NCBI RefSeq assembly: GCF_001668725.1
Contig: NZ_LZKL01000056.1
Coordinates: forward strand, 1 to 64,000
Reading direction: 5' to 3'
Source: Mycobacterium sp. E787
GTDB lineage: Bacteria; Actinomycetota; Actinomycetes; Mycobacteriales; Mycobacteriaceae
DNA length: 64,000 nucleotides
Shown: one piece after another, positions 11,511-22,505 of the stretch
Layout: every line of letters begins with the position of its first letter
Position numbering within the stretch: position 1 is the first letter of the stretch
Program-made: the position numbers and the translations under genes
Notes under the pieces: generated by a model
Seen by the model: only the letters and a program-made list of their open reading frames with translations
The model's database searches: none
What the model was told of the DNA's origin: nothing

Positions 11511-12701
11511 ATGTCCAAGAAGGTTTACGTCGTCGGCGTCGGCATGACGAAATTCGAGAAGCCCGGCCGCCGGGAGGGCTGGGACTACCCGGACATGGCG
11601 CGGGAGTCGGGCACCAACGCGCTGACCGACGCGGGCATCGACTACCGCGAGGTGGAGCAGGGCTACGTCGGCTACGTCGCCGGCGACTCGACGTCGGGGC
11701 AGCGGGCGCTCTACGAGCTGGGCATGACCGGAATCCCGATCGTCAACGTCAACAACAACTGCTCGACCGGCTCGACGGCGCTGTTTTTGGCCGCGCAGGC
11801 CGTCCGCGGCGGGATCGTCGACTGCGCCATCGCGCTCGGCTTCGAGAAGATGCAGCCCGGCGCGCTCAGCGGCGGCGCGCAGGACCGCGAGTCGCCGATG
11901 GGCAGGCACGTCAAGGCGATGGCGGAGATCGACGAGTTCGCGATGCCGGTCGCGCCGTGGATGTTCGGCGCCGCCGGGCGCGAGCACATGCGCCAATACG
12001 GCAGCACCGCAGAGCATTTCGCCAAGATCGGCTACAAGAACCACAAGCACTCCACCAACAACCCGTTCGCGCAGTTCCAGGAGTCCTACACGCTCGACGA
12101 CATCCTGGCGTCGCGGATGATCTCCGACCCGCTGACCAAGCTGCAGTGCTCGCCGACCTCCGACGGGTCGGGCGCGGCGATCGTGGCCTCGGAGAGCTTC
12201 GTCGACAGCCACGGGCTGGCCGGCCGGGCGGTGGAGATCGTCGGCCAGGCGATGACCACCGACTTCGAGTCGACGTTCGACGGCAGCGCCAAGAACCTCA
12301 TCGGCTATGACATGAATGTCCAGGCTGCCCAACGGGTTTACCAGCAGTCCGGGTTGGGCCCCGAGGACTTCCAGGTGATCGAGCTGCACGACTGCTTCTC
12401 GGCCAACGAGCTGCTGCTGTACGAGGCCCTGGGTCTGTGCGGCCCGGGCGAGGCGCCCAAGCTGATCGACAACGGCGACACCACCTACGGCGGCCGCTGG
12501 GTGGTCAACCCGTCCGGTGGGCTGATCTCCAAGGGCCACCCGCTCGGCGCGACCGGCCTGGCGCAGTGCGCCGAGCTGACCTGGCAGCTCCGGGGGACCG
12601 CGGACAAGCGTCAGGTCGACAACGTGTCCGCGGCGCTGCAGCACAACATCGGGCTGGGCGGCGCCGCCGTCGTCACGGCCTACCAGCGCGCCGAACGCTG
12701 A
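11511..12701 (+). CDS. ltp1: Lipid-transfer protein / thiolase-like Ltp1 (Rv2790c homologue)
   Basis: SCP-x thiolase-type protein expected to act on acyl-CoA substrates in lipid or sterol breakdown. The 396-residue product starts [19 protein letters not shown]. It has the thiolase nucleophile-region motif [14 protein letters not shown] near residue 80 and the C-terminal [14 protein letters not shown] near residue 345. ATG 11511 is preceded by GGAAGG, and an in-frame ATG at 11478 has no ribosome-binding site. fadE21 follows three bases after its stop, matching the Rv2790c-Rv2789c pair. Confidence 0.9.
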   Translation: MSKKVYVVGVGMTKFEKPGRREGWDYPDMARESGTNALTDAGIDYREVEQGYVGYVAGDSTSGQRALYELGMTGIPIVNVNNNCSTGSTALFLAAQAVRGGIVDCAIALGFEKMQPGALSGGAQDRESPMGRHVKAMAEIDEFAMPVAPWMFGAAGREHMRQYGSTAEHFAKIGYKNHKHSTNNPFAQFQESYTLDDILASRMISDPLTKLQCSPTSDGSGAAIVASESFVDSHGLAGRAVEIVGQAMTTDFESTFDGSAKNLIGYDMNVQAAQRVYQQSGLGPEDFQVIELHDCFSANELLLYEALGLCGPGEAPKLIDNGDTTYGGRWVVNPSGGLISKGHPLGATGLAQCAELTWQLRGTADKRQVDNVSAALQHNIGLGGAAVVTAYQRAER

Positions 12702-12704
12702 ACC

Positions 12705-13928
12705 GTGATCGAGTGGTCCGACACGGACCTGATGGTCCGGGACGCCGTTCGCCAGTTCATCGACAAGGAGATACGCCCGCACCTCGACGAGCTGGAATCC
12801 GGGGCGCTGTCCCCCTATCCGATCGCCCGCAAGCTGTTCAGCCAGTTCGGTCTCGACGTCATGGCCGCCGAGTCGGTCCAGAAGATGCTGGACCGGGAGC
12901 GTACCGGACAGCCCGAAAGGGTCGGCAGCACAGACGGTTTCGGTGCTCAGGGATCGATGGTCGCGGTGCTGGTGTCCGAAATCGCCCGCGTCAGCATCGG
13001 ATTGCTGAGCACCGCGTCGGTCAGCCTCGGTCTGGGCGCGGCGACCATCATGAGCCGCGGCACGCTGGCCCAGAAGGAACGCTGGCTGCCCGACCTGATG
13101 ACGCTGAAGAAGATCGCGGCGTGGGCCATCACCGAGCCGGACTCCGGCTCGGACGCGTTCGGCGGCATGAAGACCTACGTCAAGCGCGACGGGGAGGATT
13201 ACCTCCTCAACGGCCAGAAGACGTTCATCACGAACGGGCCCTACGCCGACGTTCTGGTTGTCTACGCGAAACTCGACGAGGGGGATGCGACGGTCGATCG
13301 GCGCAACCGGCCGGTGCTGATCTTCGTGCTCGACGCGGGGATGCCGGGCCTCACCCAGGGCAAGCCGTTCAAGAAGATGGGCATGATGTCCTCGCCGACG
13401 GGCGAGTTGTTCTTCGACAACGTGCGGCTGACCCCCGACCGCCTGCTCGGCGGGAGCGAGCAGGCCGGCGGGGACGGCCGCGAAAGCGCCCGGGACAATT
13501 TCGCCGCCGAGCGCATCGGGATCGCGATGATGGCGCTGGGCATCATCAACGAATGCCACCGGCTGTGCGTGGATTACGCCAAGACCCGCACGCTGTGGGG
13601 CCGCAACATCGGGCAGTTCCAGCTGATCCAGCTCAAGCTGGCGAAGATGGAAATCGCGCGGATGAACGTGCAGAACATGGTGTTTCAGACGATCGAGCGG
13701 CAGCGGGCGGGCAAGCCGCTGACGCTGGCGGAGGCGTCGGCCATCAAGCTGTACTCCTCGGAGGCGGCCACCGACGTCGCGATGGAGGCCGTGCAGCTGT
13801 TCGGCGGCAACGGCTACATGGCCGAGTACCGCGTCGAACAGCTGGCCCGCGACGCGAAGTCGCTGATGATCTACGCCGGGAGCAACGAGGTTCAGGTCAC
13901 CCACATCGCCAAGGGGCTGTTGAGCTGA
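12705..13928 (+). CDS. fadE21: Acyl-CoA dehydrogenase FadE21
   Basis: FAD-dependent alpha,beta-desaturase of acyl-CoA, 407 residues. Family segments are visible: AWAITEPDSGSDAF near residue 140 (flavin/substrate loop), NGQKTFITNGPYAD near residue 168, and the C-terminal MEAVQLFGGNGYMAEY followed by a dimer-interface and FAD-binding helix. The GTG at 12705 starts three bases after ltp1 and agrees with the family N terminus. Together with ltp1 it suggests a two-gene lipid-degradation unit. Confidence 0.92.
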   Translation: MIEWSDTDLMVRDAVRQFIDKEIRPHLDELESGALSPYPIARKLFSQFGLDVMAAESVQKMLDRERTGQPERVGSTDGFGAQGSMVAVLVSEIARVSIGLLSTASVSLGLGAATIMSRGTLAQKERWLPDLMTLKKIAAWAITEPDSGSDAFGGMKTYVKRDGEDYLLNGQKTFITNGPYADVLVVYAKLDEGDATVDRRNRPVLIFVLDAGMPGLTQGKPFKKMGMMSSPTGELFFDNVRLTPDRLLGGSEQAGGDGRESARDNFAAERIGIAMMALGIINECHRLCVDYAKTRTLWGRNIGQFQLIQLKLAKMEIARMNVQNMVFQTIERQRAGKPLTLAEASAIKLYSSEAATDVAMEAVQLFGGNGYMAEYRVEQLARDAKSLMIYAGSNEVQVTHIAKGLLS

Positions 13929-14006
13929 CACCGGATCGCGGGCGTAACCGCACTGCGAAGATCCGCGCCGGAAATCGCGGCCCCGTCACGCTCGCGGGCT
14001 GACGAC

Positions 14007-14711
14007 CTAGGCGACCACCCAGATCGCCCGCGCCGCCGGGCTGCCGAGGTCGACGGTGCACTCGGCGCCGTCGGCGGATTCGATCGCGATCGAGACCATG
14101 CCGGCGAATTCCCGGCGGGTCAGCACGCGCAGCCGCGAGTCCAGCCGGATGCCGACGTCGGCGAAATAGCGCAGCATCTCCGGGTCGGAATCGGAGATGC
14201 GGGCCACCGTCCCGGTGTCGCCGTCGCCACACGCCCACAGCTGGCGGGCCGGCGGCGTGGGCACCTGCCCGTCGGAGGCGGGGATGGGATCGCCGTGGGG
14301 GTCGCGCCGGGGGTAACCCAGCTTGGCGTCGATGCGGGCGACCAGCCGGTCCGACACCGCGTGCTCGAGCACCTCCGCCTCGTCGTGCACCTCGTCCCAG
14401 GCGTAGCCGAGCTCGTTGACCAGGAAGGTCTCCAGCAGGCGGTGGCGGCGCACCACCTCGAGGGCCGCCCGCCGCCCCGCCTCGGTCAGCGTCACCGCGC
14501 CGTACTTCTCGTGGTTGACCAGGCCCTGCTCGGCGAGTTTGCGGATCGACTCCGAGGCCGTGCTGGCCGACACCCCGATCCGGTCGGCCAGCATTTTGGT
14601 GCTGACCTTCGCGGGCCCGGAGTCCGTGGACCATTCCTGGGCATTCCAGATGACCTTCAGGTAGTCCTGGCCGACCGCGGTGATACCGCCAGGCTCATCG
14701 TCAGCCCTCAC
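14007..14711 (-). CDS. sirR: DtxR/MntR-family metal-dependent repressor SirR
   Basis: Homologue of M. tuberculosis Rv2788, a DtxR-family regulator of manganese homeostasis. The 234-residue protein has an N-terminal winged helix (MLADRIGVSASTASESIRKLAEQGLV near residues 40-65, split here), a metal-binding dimerisation domain with HDEAEVLEHAVSD near residue 110, and a C-terminal FeoA/SH3-like domain. A short insertion (STDSGPA) lies just before the recognition region compared with my memory of Rv2788. It is read from GTG 14711, eight bases after a TAAACT -10 that lies within a DtxR-type box, which suggests autoregulation. Confidence 0.88.
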   Translation of the reverse strand: MRADDEPGGITAVGQDYLKVIWNAQEWSTDSGPAKVSTKMLADRIGVSASTASESIRKLAEQGLVNHEKYGAVTLTEAGRRAALEVVRRHRLLETFLVNELGYAWDEVHDEAEVLEHAVSDRLVARIDAKLGYPRRDPHGDPIPASDGQVPTPPARQLWACGDGDTGTVARISDSDPEMLRYFADVGIRLDSRLRVLTRREFAGMVSIAIESADGAECTVDLGSPAARAIWVVA

Positions 14712-14716
14712 AAGCA

Positions 14717-14736
14717 GAAAGTTTAGGCAAACCTGG
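14717..14736 (-). promoter_or_regulatory. DtxR-type operator over the sirR promoter
   Basis: On the plus strand the segment reads GTTTAGGCAAACCT from 14721, containing the inverted GTTT-AGGC-AAAC. By eye it matches about 13 of 19 positions of the iron-box consensus TTAGGTTAGGCTAACCTAA. It covers the sirR -10. Confidence 0.45.
14720..14725 (-). promoter_or_regulatory. -10 element of sirR (leaderless start)
   Basis: TAAACT on the minus strand, then eight bases and GTG at 14711. It lies within the proposed metal-box. Confidence 0.5.
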
Positions 14737-14790
14737 CCCGGCGCGGCGTGCCACCGGCGATCTGACGCGCCATGTCGCGGCGCGGCGCCG

Positions 14791-14796
14791 TAGGCT
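14791..14796 (+). promoter_or_regulatory. -10 element of ribF (leaderless start)
   Basis: TAGGCT, then seven bases and GTG at 14804. Confidence 0.5.
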
Positions 14797-14803
14797 TGCG
14801 GTC

Positions 14804-15775
14804 GTGCAGCGGTGGCGCGGCCAAGACGAGATTCCCACGGACTGGGGCAGATGCGTGGTCACCATCGGGGTGTTCGACGGGGTGCATCGCGGCCACGCCG
14901 AGCTGATCGCGCACGCGGTGAAGGCCGCCCGCGCCCGCAACGTCCCGACGGTCCTGATGACGTTCGACCCGCACCCGATGGAAGTGGTCTATCCCGGCAG
15001 CCACCCCGCGCAGCTGACGACCCTGACGCGGCGCGCCGAGCTCGTCGAGGAGCTGGGTATCGACGTCTTTCTGGTGATGCCGTTCACGAGCGACTTCATG
15101 AAGCTCACCCCGGAGCGCTACATCCACGAGCTGCTGGTGGAGAACCTGCATGTGGTGGAGGTGGTGGTGGGGGAGAACTTCACGTTCGGCAAGAAGGCCG
15201 CCGGCAACGTCGAGACCCTGCGCCGCGCCGGCGAGCGGTTCGGTTTCGCGGTGGAGTCCATGTCCCTGCTGTCGGAGCACCACAGCAACGAGACCGTGAC
15301 GTTCTCGTCCACCTACATCCGGTCCTGCGTGGACGCCGGCGACATGGTGGCGGCGACGGAGGCGCTGGGCCGCCCCCATCGCGTCGAGGGCGTCGTCGTC
15401 CGCGGCGAGGGGCGGGGCATGGAGCTGGGCTTCCCCACCGCCAACGTGGCGCCGCCGATGTACTCGGCCATCCCGGCCGACGGCGTGTACGCGGCGTGGT
15501 TCACGGTGCTGGGGCACGGGCCGGTGGCGGGCACCGTCATCCCGGGGGAGCGCTACCAGGCCGCGGTGTCCGTCGGCACCAACCCGACCTTCTCCGGGCG
15601 CACCCGCACCGTCGAGGCGTTCGTCCTGGACACCAGCGCCGATCTGTACGGGCAGCACGTGGCGCTGGACTTCGTCGCGCGCATCCGCGGGCAGCGCAGG
15701 TTCGACACGATCAAGGGCCTCGTCGCGGCGATGGGCGAGGACACCGAACGGGCCCGCACGCTGCTCACGGAGTGA
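14804..15775 (+). CDS. ribF: Bifunctional riboflavin kinase / FAD synthetase
   Basis: Makes FMN from riboflavin and FAD from FMN. The N-terminal adenylyltransferase half shows VVTIGVFDGVHRGHAELI near residue 18 (nucleotide-binding GxFDGxHxGH) and TFDPHPMEVV near residue 53. The C-terminal riboflavin-kinase half has GFPTANV near residue 210 and the GTNPTF motif near residue 264. The 323-residue length is normal. The GTG at 14804 fits the upstream -10. It precedes rpsO, as in other mycobacteria. Confidence 0.95.
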   Translation: MQRWRGQDEIPTDWGRCVVTIGVFDGVHRGHAELIAHAVKAARARNVPTVLMTFDPHPMEVVYPGSHPAQLTTLTRRAELVEELGIDVFLVMPFTSDFMKLTPERYIHELLVENLHVVEVVVGENFTFGKKAAGNVETLRRAGERFGFAVESMSLLSEHHSNETVTFSSTYIRSCVDAGDMVAATEALGRPHRVEGVVVRGEGRGMELGFPTANVAPPMYSAIPADGVYAAWFTVLGHGPVAGTVIPGERYQAAVSVGTNPTFSGRTRTVEAFVLDTSADLYGQHVALDFVARIRGQRRFDTIKGLVAAMGEDTERARTLLTE

Positions 15776-15813
15776 GCGCCCCCGACGATTCGAGTCCGCC
15801 ACCGCCCCGCTGC

Positions 15814-15819
15814 TAGACT
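15814..15819 (+). promoter_or_regulatory. Possible -10 element of rpsO
   Basis: TAGACT sits about 86 bases before the rpsO GTG, with a poor -35 (TTCGAG) 19 bases upstream. The leader ends in a GGAG ribosome-binding site at about 15893. Confidence 0.4.
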
Positions 15820-15904
15820 GCCGGACGACATCGGCGCGTGCTGCGGTTCGCGGTGGCCGCGCCTTGATACCCAATGATCGCGGACCGATTGATGGAGTAG
15901 TTTC

Positions 15905-16174
15905 GTGGCGCTTACTGCCGAGCAGAAAAAAGAAATCCTGGGCTCGTACGGCCTGCACGACACCGACACCGGGTCCCCGGAGGCCCAGGTCGCCCTGCTG
16001 ACCAGGCGAATCGCCGACCTCACCGAGCACCTCAAGGTGCACAAGCACGACCACCACTCGCGGCGCGGACTGCTGCTGCTGGTGGGGCGCCGGCGGCGGC
16101 TGCTCAAGTACGTCTCCCAGATCGATGTGGAGCGGTACCGCTCGCTCGTCGAGCGGCTGGGCCTGCGCCGCTGA
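15905..16174 (+). CDS. rpsO: 30S ribosomal protein S15
   Basis: Primary 16S rRNA-binding protein of the central domain of the 30S subunit. The 89-residue product has the expected length and the S15 signature around [26 protein letters not shown], of which HDHHSRRGL near residue 45 is diagnostic. The GTG at 15905 follows GGAG at a normal spacing. A short GC hairpin follows its stop, and gpsI lies downstream as in most bacteria. Confidence 0.97.
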   Translation: MALTAEQKKEILGSYGLHDTDTGSPEAQVALLTRRIADLTEHLKVHKHDHHSRRGLLLLVGRRRRLLKYVSQIDVERYRSLVERLGLRR

Positions 16175-16177
16175 GGC

Positions 16178-16190
16178 CGGGCAAAGCCCG
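16178..16190 (+). terminator. Short GC hairpin after rpsO
   Basis: CGGGC-AAA-GCCCG immediately after the rpsO stop. There is no U-tract, so it may be an attenuating or RNA-stabilising hairpin and not a classical terminator. Confidence 0.35.
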
Positions 16191-16219
16191 AGGCTTGCCG
16201 CGGGCTGTGTTCGCCCGTG

Positions 16220-16225
16220 TAGAGT
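16220..16225 (+). promoter_or_regulatory. Possible -10 element of gpsI
   Basis: TAGAGT preceded by a GTGTTCGCCCGTG stretch. It implies an unusually long leader before the ATG at 16491. Confidence 0.35.
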
Positions 16226-16490
16226 GGGACCGTTCTGGGCCTCTTTCGGCCCGAGCAAACGGTGCGGTTTGCGCAGATCCGCGTGAGCCGTTCCAGCGCG
16301 TCACTGCGTGTGTCCGACGGAGCAGCACAGTCTGCATCGGGCGGTCTTCGGTAGTGGCTGCCGGGCTCTCCGGATCTGGGGCAGGTCGGCCGCTTCGATC
16401 GATGGCCGTAGCCGCATTCAGACTCTCGTTCTCCGGGTCGCATCAGGGCGCGCGAAAAAGCGAATACCCAGAGAGGCCGTACGGACACCC

Positions 16491-18753
<2,263 letters not shown>

Positions 18754-18773
<20 letters not shown>

Positions 18774-20115
18774 GAAACCCCCCGCGCCGTCCCTGCGCCG
18801 GGGCGCGCAGCTCGCCGGGGTGAACGCCGACCACAAGGCCGTCCGGCGCACCACGCTGCCGGGCGGCCTGCGGGTGGTCACCGAGCACCTGCCCGCCGTG
18901 CGCTCCGCGTCGGTCGGGGTCTGGGTCGGGGTCGGATCGCGCGACGAGGGCGCGACCGTGGCCGGGGCGGCGCACTTCCTCGAGCATCTGCTGTTCAAGT
19001 CGACCCCGACCCGCACCGCCGTGGACATCGCGCAGGCGATGGACGCCGTCGGCGGGGAGCTGAACGCGTTCACCGCGCGCGAGCACACCTGCTACTACGC
19101 GCACGTGCTGGACAGCGACCTGGAGCTGGCCGTCGACCTGGTCGCCGACGTGGTGCTCAACGGCCGGTGCGCCGCCGAGGACGTCGAGCTGGAACGCGAC
19201 GTCGTCCTCGAGGAGATCGCCATGCGCGACGACGACCCGGAGGACGCGCTGGGCGACATCTTCCTGTCGACGCTCTTCGGCGACCACCCGGTGGGCCGCC
19301 CCGTGATCGGCACCGCGCGTTCCGTGTCGGAGATGACGCGCTCGCAACTGCACTCGTTCCACGTGCGGCGCTACACCCCGGAGCGGATGGTCGTCGCGGT
19401 GGCCGGCAACGTCGACCACGACCACGTCGTCGCGCTGGTGCGCGAGCACTTCGGCAAGCACCTGGTCCGCGGCCGGCAGCCCGTCGCGCCGCGCAAGGGC
19501 GCCGGGCGGATCACCGGAAAACCCGGGCTGACGCTGATCAACCGGGACGCCGAGCAGACCCACGTGTCGCTGGGTGTCCGCACCCCGGGGCGCGGCTGGG
19601 AGCATCGCTGGGCCCTGTCGGTGCTGCACACCGCGCTGGGCGGCGGCCTGAGCTCCAGGCTGTTCCAGGAGGTTCGGGAGCTGCGCGGCCTGGCCTATTC
19701 GGTCTACTCGGCGGTGGACATCTTCGCCGACAGCGGCGCGCTGTCGGTGTACGCCGCGTGCCTGCCCGAGCGGTTCCCCGACGTGATGCGGGTCACCAGC
19801 GCCGTGCTCGACGCGGTGGCCCGCGACGGCATCACCGAGGCCGAATGCCGCATCGCCAAGGGGTCGTTGCGCGGCGGCCTGGTGCTCGGCCTGGAGGACT
19901 CCAGCGCCCGGATGAGCCGCATCGGCCGCAGCGAGCTGAACTACGGCCGGCACCGCAGCATCGAACACACCCTGCAACGCATCGACGAGGTGACCGTCGA
20001 GGAGGTCAACGCGGTGGCCCGCCGGCTGCTGGGCAGGCGCTACGGCGCCGCCGTCCTGGGCCCGTACGCCTCCAAACGATCGCTGCCCCAACAACTTCGG
20101 GCGATGGTACATTAG
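18754..20115 (+). CDS. pepR: M16-family zinc protease PepR
   Basis: Metallopeptidase of the insulinase/mitochondrial processing peptidase family, homologue of Rv2782c. The inverted zinc motif HFLEH (HxxEH) is near residue 74, with the downstream glutamate in the [11 protein letters not shown] segment near residue 150. The C-terminal M16 repeat has [22 protein letters not shown] near residue 293. The 453-residue length is typical. ATG 18754 lies within the end of gpsI, which implies coupling. The final codons and TAG lie in the -10 of the next gene. Confidence 0.92.
20108..20113 (+). promoter_or_regulatory. -10 element of nitronate-monooxygenase-like gene (leaderless start)
   Basis: TACATT, then agcgcc and GTG at 20120. 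It overlaps the last codons and stop of pepR. Confidence 0.5.
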
Positions 20116-20119
20116 CGCC

Positions 20120-21142
20120 GTGGTTCTCGGCTTTTGGGATATCGCGGTGCCCATCGTGGGTGCGCCGATGGCCGGCGGCCCGGGCACCCCGGCGTTGGCC
20201 GCGGCGGTGTCCAACGCCGGCGGCCTCGGCTTCATCCCCGGCGGGTACGTGAGCGCGGAGCGGTTCGCCGAGGACATCGCGGCGGCCCGCGCCATGACCA
20301 CCGGCCCGCTGGGCGTCAACCTGTTCGTGCCCCAGCCCAGCGTCGCGGACTGGATCGCGCTGGACTATTACGCCGACGAGCTCGAGGGCATCGCCGAGCA
20401 CTACCAGTGCGAGGTGGGCCGGCCGGAGTTCGGCGACGACGACGACTGGGAGCGCAAGCTCGAGGTGGTCGCCGACGTCCATCCGGAGCTGGTGTCGTTC
20501 ACCTTCGGCGTGCCGCCGCCGGACGTCATCCGGCGCCTCAGCGCGCACGGGCTGTTGGTGATGGTCACGGTGACATCGGCCTACGAGGCCGGGATCGCCG
20601 TCGCCGCCGGCGCCGACAGCCTGGTGGTGCAGGGGCCCGGCGCCGGCGGGCACCGCGGCACCTTCGCGCCGGACATGGAACCCGGCACCGAGTCGCTGCA
20701 CGACCTGATCGACCGGATCCACCGGGCGCACCGCGACGTCCCGATCATCGCGGCGGGCGGGCTGGGCACCGCCGAGGACGTCGCAGGCGTGCTGCGCCGG
20801 GGGGCCGTCGCCGCGCAGGTCGGCACCGCGCTGCTGCTGAGCGACGAGGCGGGCACCAGCCAGGCGCACCGCACCGCCATGAAGAACCAGCTCTTCGCCA
20901 AAACCATCGTCTCCCGTGCGTTCTCGGGCCGGTACGCCCGCGGCCTGGAAAACGAATTCATCCGCCTGCTCGACAACGTGGCCCCGCTGGGCTACCCCGA
21001 GGTCAACCAGATGACGCTGCCGATCCGCGAGGCCGCCACCGAGCGGGAGGACCCGAACGGGATGGCGCTGTGGGCCGGGACGTCGTTCCGGGAGGCCCGC
21101 CCGGGCTCGGTGGCCGACATCGTCGCCGGCCTCGGCGGGTGA
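20120..21142 (+). CDS. Nitronate monooxygenase / 2-nitropropane-dioxygenase-like flavoprotein
   Basis: FMN-dependent TIM-barrel enzyme, homologue of Rv2781c, 340 residues. Family marks are GAPMAGGPGTPALAAAVSNAGGLGFIPGGY near residues 14-45 (split here), LVVQGPGAGGHRGTF near residue 172 (H and GGH-type flavin loop) and the phosphate-binding IIAAGGLGTAEDVAGVLRRGA near residue 208. The natural substrate is not known. The GTG at 20120 is supported by the -10 six bases upstream. It ends convergently with ald. Confidence 0.85.
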   Translation: MVLGFWDIAVPIVGAPMAGGPGTPALAAAVSNAGGLGFIPGGYVSAERFAEDIAAARAMTTGPLGVNLFVPQPSVADWIALDYYADELEGIAEHYQCEVGRPEFGDDDDWERKLEVVADVHPELVSFTFGVPPPDVIRRLSAHGLLVMVTVTSAYEAGIAVAAGADSLVVQGPGAGGHRGTFAPDMEPGTESLHDLIDRIHRAHRDVPIIAAGGLGTAEDVAGVLRRGAVAAQVGTALLLSDEAGTSQAHRTAMKNQLFAKTIVSRAFSGRYARGLENEFIRLLDNVAPLGYPEVNQMTLPIREAATEREDPNGMALWAGTSFREARPGSVADIVAGLGG

Positions 21143-21172
21143 CGGTGGCCGGGCAGGGCCCGGCGAACACTG

Positions 21173-22288
21173 TCAGAGGACGACCGCAGCCGGAGCGGTG
21201 CACGGCAGGCCGAGGTCGTCGGCGACCTGTTCGGACAGCAGCATCCCGTCGTGCGTCGAAAGCCCTTTGGCCAGAGCGGGATCCGACCGGCACGCCGCCC
21301 GCCAGCCCTGGGCGGCGAGCTTGAGCACGTACGGCATCGTGGCGTTGGTCAGCGCGACGGTCGACGTCTTGGGCACCGCGCTGGGCATGTTCGCCACGCA
21401 GTAGAACAGGGTGTCGTGCACGGCGAACGTCGGGTCGTCGTGCGTGGTGGGCCGCGAATCCTCGAAGCAGCCGCCCTGGTCGATGGAGATGTCCACCAGC
21501 ACCGCGCCCTGCTTCATCTGCGCGACAAGGGAATTCGGTATCAGTGTGGGCGCCTTGTGGCCGGGCACGAGTACGGCTCCGATCACCAGGTCGGCGCGTT
21601 TGACGGCGCCGCCCAGCTCGTACGCGGAGGAATAGCGGGTGCCGACGCGGCCGCCGAACTCGGCGTCGAGGAGCCGAAGCTTGCCGATGTTGACGTCGAA
21701 CACCATGACGCTGGCGCCCATGCCGCCGGCGACCCGCGCGGCGTTGTAGCCGGCCGTGCCGGCGCCGATCACCACGACATCGGCGCCCTTGACGCCCGGC
21801 ACGCCGCCCATCAAAACGCCGCGCCCGCCCTGGGTGCGCATCAGGTGATAGGCACCCACCTGCGCCGCGAGCCGGCCGGCGACCTCGCTCATCGGGGCCA
21901 GCAACGGCAGCGAGCCGTCGTCGGCCTGGACCGTCTCGTAGGCGATCGACGTTGTGCCGGAGGCCAACAGCGCGTCGGTGCAGGCGCGCGAGGCGGCCAG
22001 ATGCAGGTAGGCGAACAGGACCTGCCCGTTGCGCAGCAGGCCGTATTCGGGCTCGATCGGCTCCTTGACCTTGAGCAGCAGGTCCGCGTCGGCCCAGACC
22101 TGCTCGGCGGTGTCGGCCAGTTCGGCCCCGGCCGCCTTGAATTCCGCGTCGGGGATGGCCGAGCCGTCTCCGGCGCCGGTCTGGACGAGCACCTCGTGGC
22201 CGCGGTGGGTCAATTCCGCGACGCCGGCGGGGGTGATCGCCACCCTGAACTCGTTGGTCTTGATCTCGGTTGGGACGCCGACGCGCAT
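21173..22288 (-). CDS. ald: L-alanine dehydrogenase
   Basis: NAD-dependent conversion of alanine to pyruvate and ammonia (also glyoxylate to glycine), homologue of Rv2780. The 371-residue protein has the N-terminal substrate domain (MRVGVPTEIK, LLLKVKEP with the catalytic-position Lys near residue 74, and YLHLA with the His near residue 95). The Rossmann motif VVIGAGTAGYNAA is near residue 173. The gene is full length, unlike the frameshifted ald of M. bovis BCG. The Lrp-type regulator aldR, adjacent in M. tuberculosis, is not next to it here. Confidence 0.95.
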   Translation of the reverse strand: MRVGVPTEIKTNEFRVAITPAGVAELTHRGHEVLVQTGAGDGSAIPDAEFKAAGAELADTAEQVWADADLLLKVKEPIEPEYGLLRNGQVLFAYLHLAASRACTDALLASGTTSIAYETVQADDGSLPLLAPMSEVAGRLAAQVGAYHLMRTQGGRGVLMGGVPGVKGADVVVIGAGTAGYNAARVAGGMGASVMVFDVNIGKLRLLDAEFGGRVGTRYSSAYELGGAVKRADLVIGAVLVPGHKAPTLIPNSLVAQMKQGAVLVDISIDQGGCFEDSRPTTHDDPTFAVHDTLFYCVANMPSAVPKTSTVALTNATMPYVLKLAAQGWRAACRSDPALAKGLSTHDGMLLSEQVADDLGLPCTAPAAVVL

Positions 22289-22427
22289 GGCTCAAGTGTG
22301 GAGAAACTCCGCCGGGGCCGCAAACACCGGGCACCGGCGCCGGGGAGGCGGAGGGCGCTGCTCGACGCCGTTGGCACGCTGGCCGCGGTTCCCCGATTCG
22401 GCCCGTTGCGCGGTGGCTCGACGCGCT

Positions 22428-22433
22428 TATGAT
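22428..22433 (+). promoter_or_regulatory. -10 element of the leader ORF / BVMO operon
   Basis: TATGAT, then six bases (cggcaa) and ATG at 22440. It is one of the closest matches to consensus in the window. Confidence 0.55.
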
Positions 22434-22439
22434 CGGCAA

Positions 22440-22505
22440 ATGGATGACCACCGGGTCACGGCACCGATGCCGAGCGGCGGCCCGGGCCGGGTAGCCGGCC
22501 CGTGA
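22440..22505 (+). CDS. Leaderless 21-codon leader ORF upstream of the Baeyer-Villiger monooxygenase
   Basis: The frame begins ATG six bases after a TATGAT -10 and encodes MDDHRVTAPMPSGGPGRVAG plus a final Pro. Its TGA (22503-22505) overlaps the GTG of the monooxygenase (22502-22504) as GTGA. Translation of the short ORF would therefore deliver ribosomes to the enzyme gene. It has no Cys or runs of one amino acid that would point to an attenuation signal. It may simply be an entry device. Confidence 0.45.
   Translation: MDDHRVTAPMPSGGPGRVAGP

Larger units (their letters stand above)
16175..16490 (+). other. rpsO-gpsI intergenic region and long gpsI leader
   Basis: This 316-base gap has no supported gene. 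It contains the hairpin after rpsO, a TAGAGT -10 candidate at 16220-16225 and then about 260 bases of probable 5' leader. The gpsI frame is open back to 16308, but its sequence there has no PNPase similarity. PNPase genes in other bacteria are autoregulated through their leader RNA, so a structured leader would fit. Confidence 0.45.

Noticed and set aside
10068..13931. A 1287-codon open frame on the minus strand across truB-fadE21
   Set aside because: It lies opposite four well-supported genes, and its translation is Arg/Gly/His/Val-rich without any family motif. It is a shadow frame caused by high GC in third codon positions.
16308..16490. An N-terminal extension of PNPase from ATG 16308
   Set aside because: The extra 61 residues have no similarity to PNPase, and the family start [20 protein letters not shown] is at 16491.
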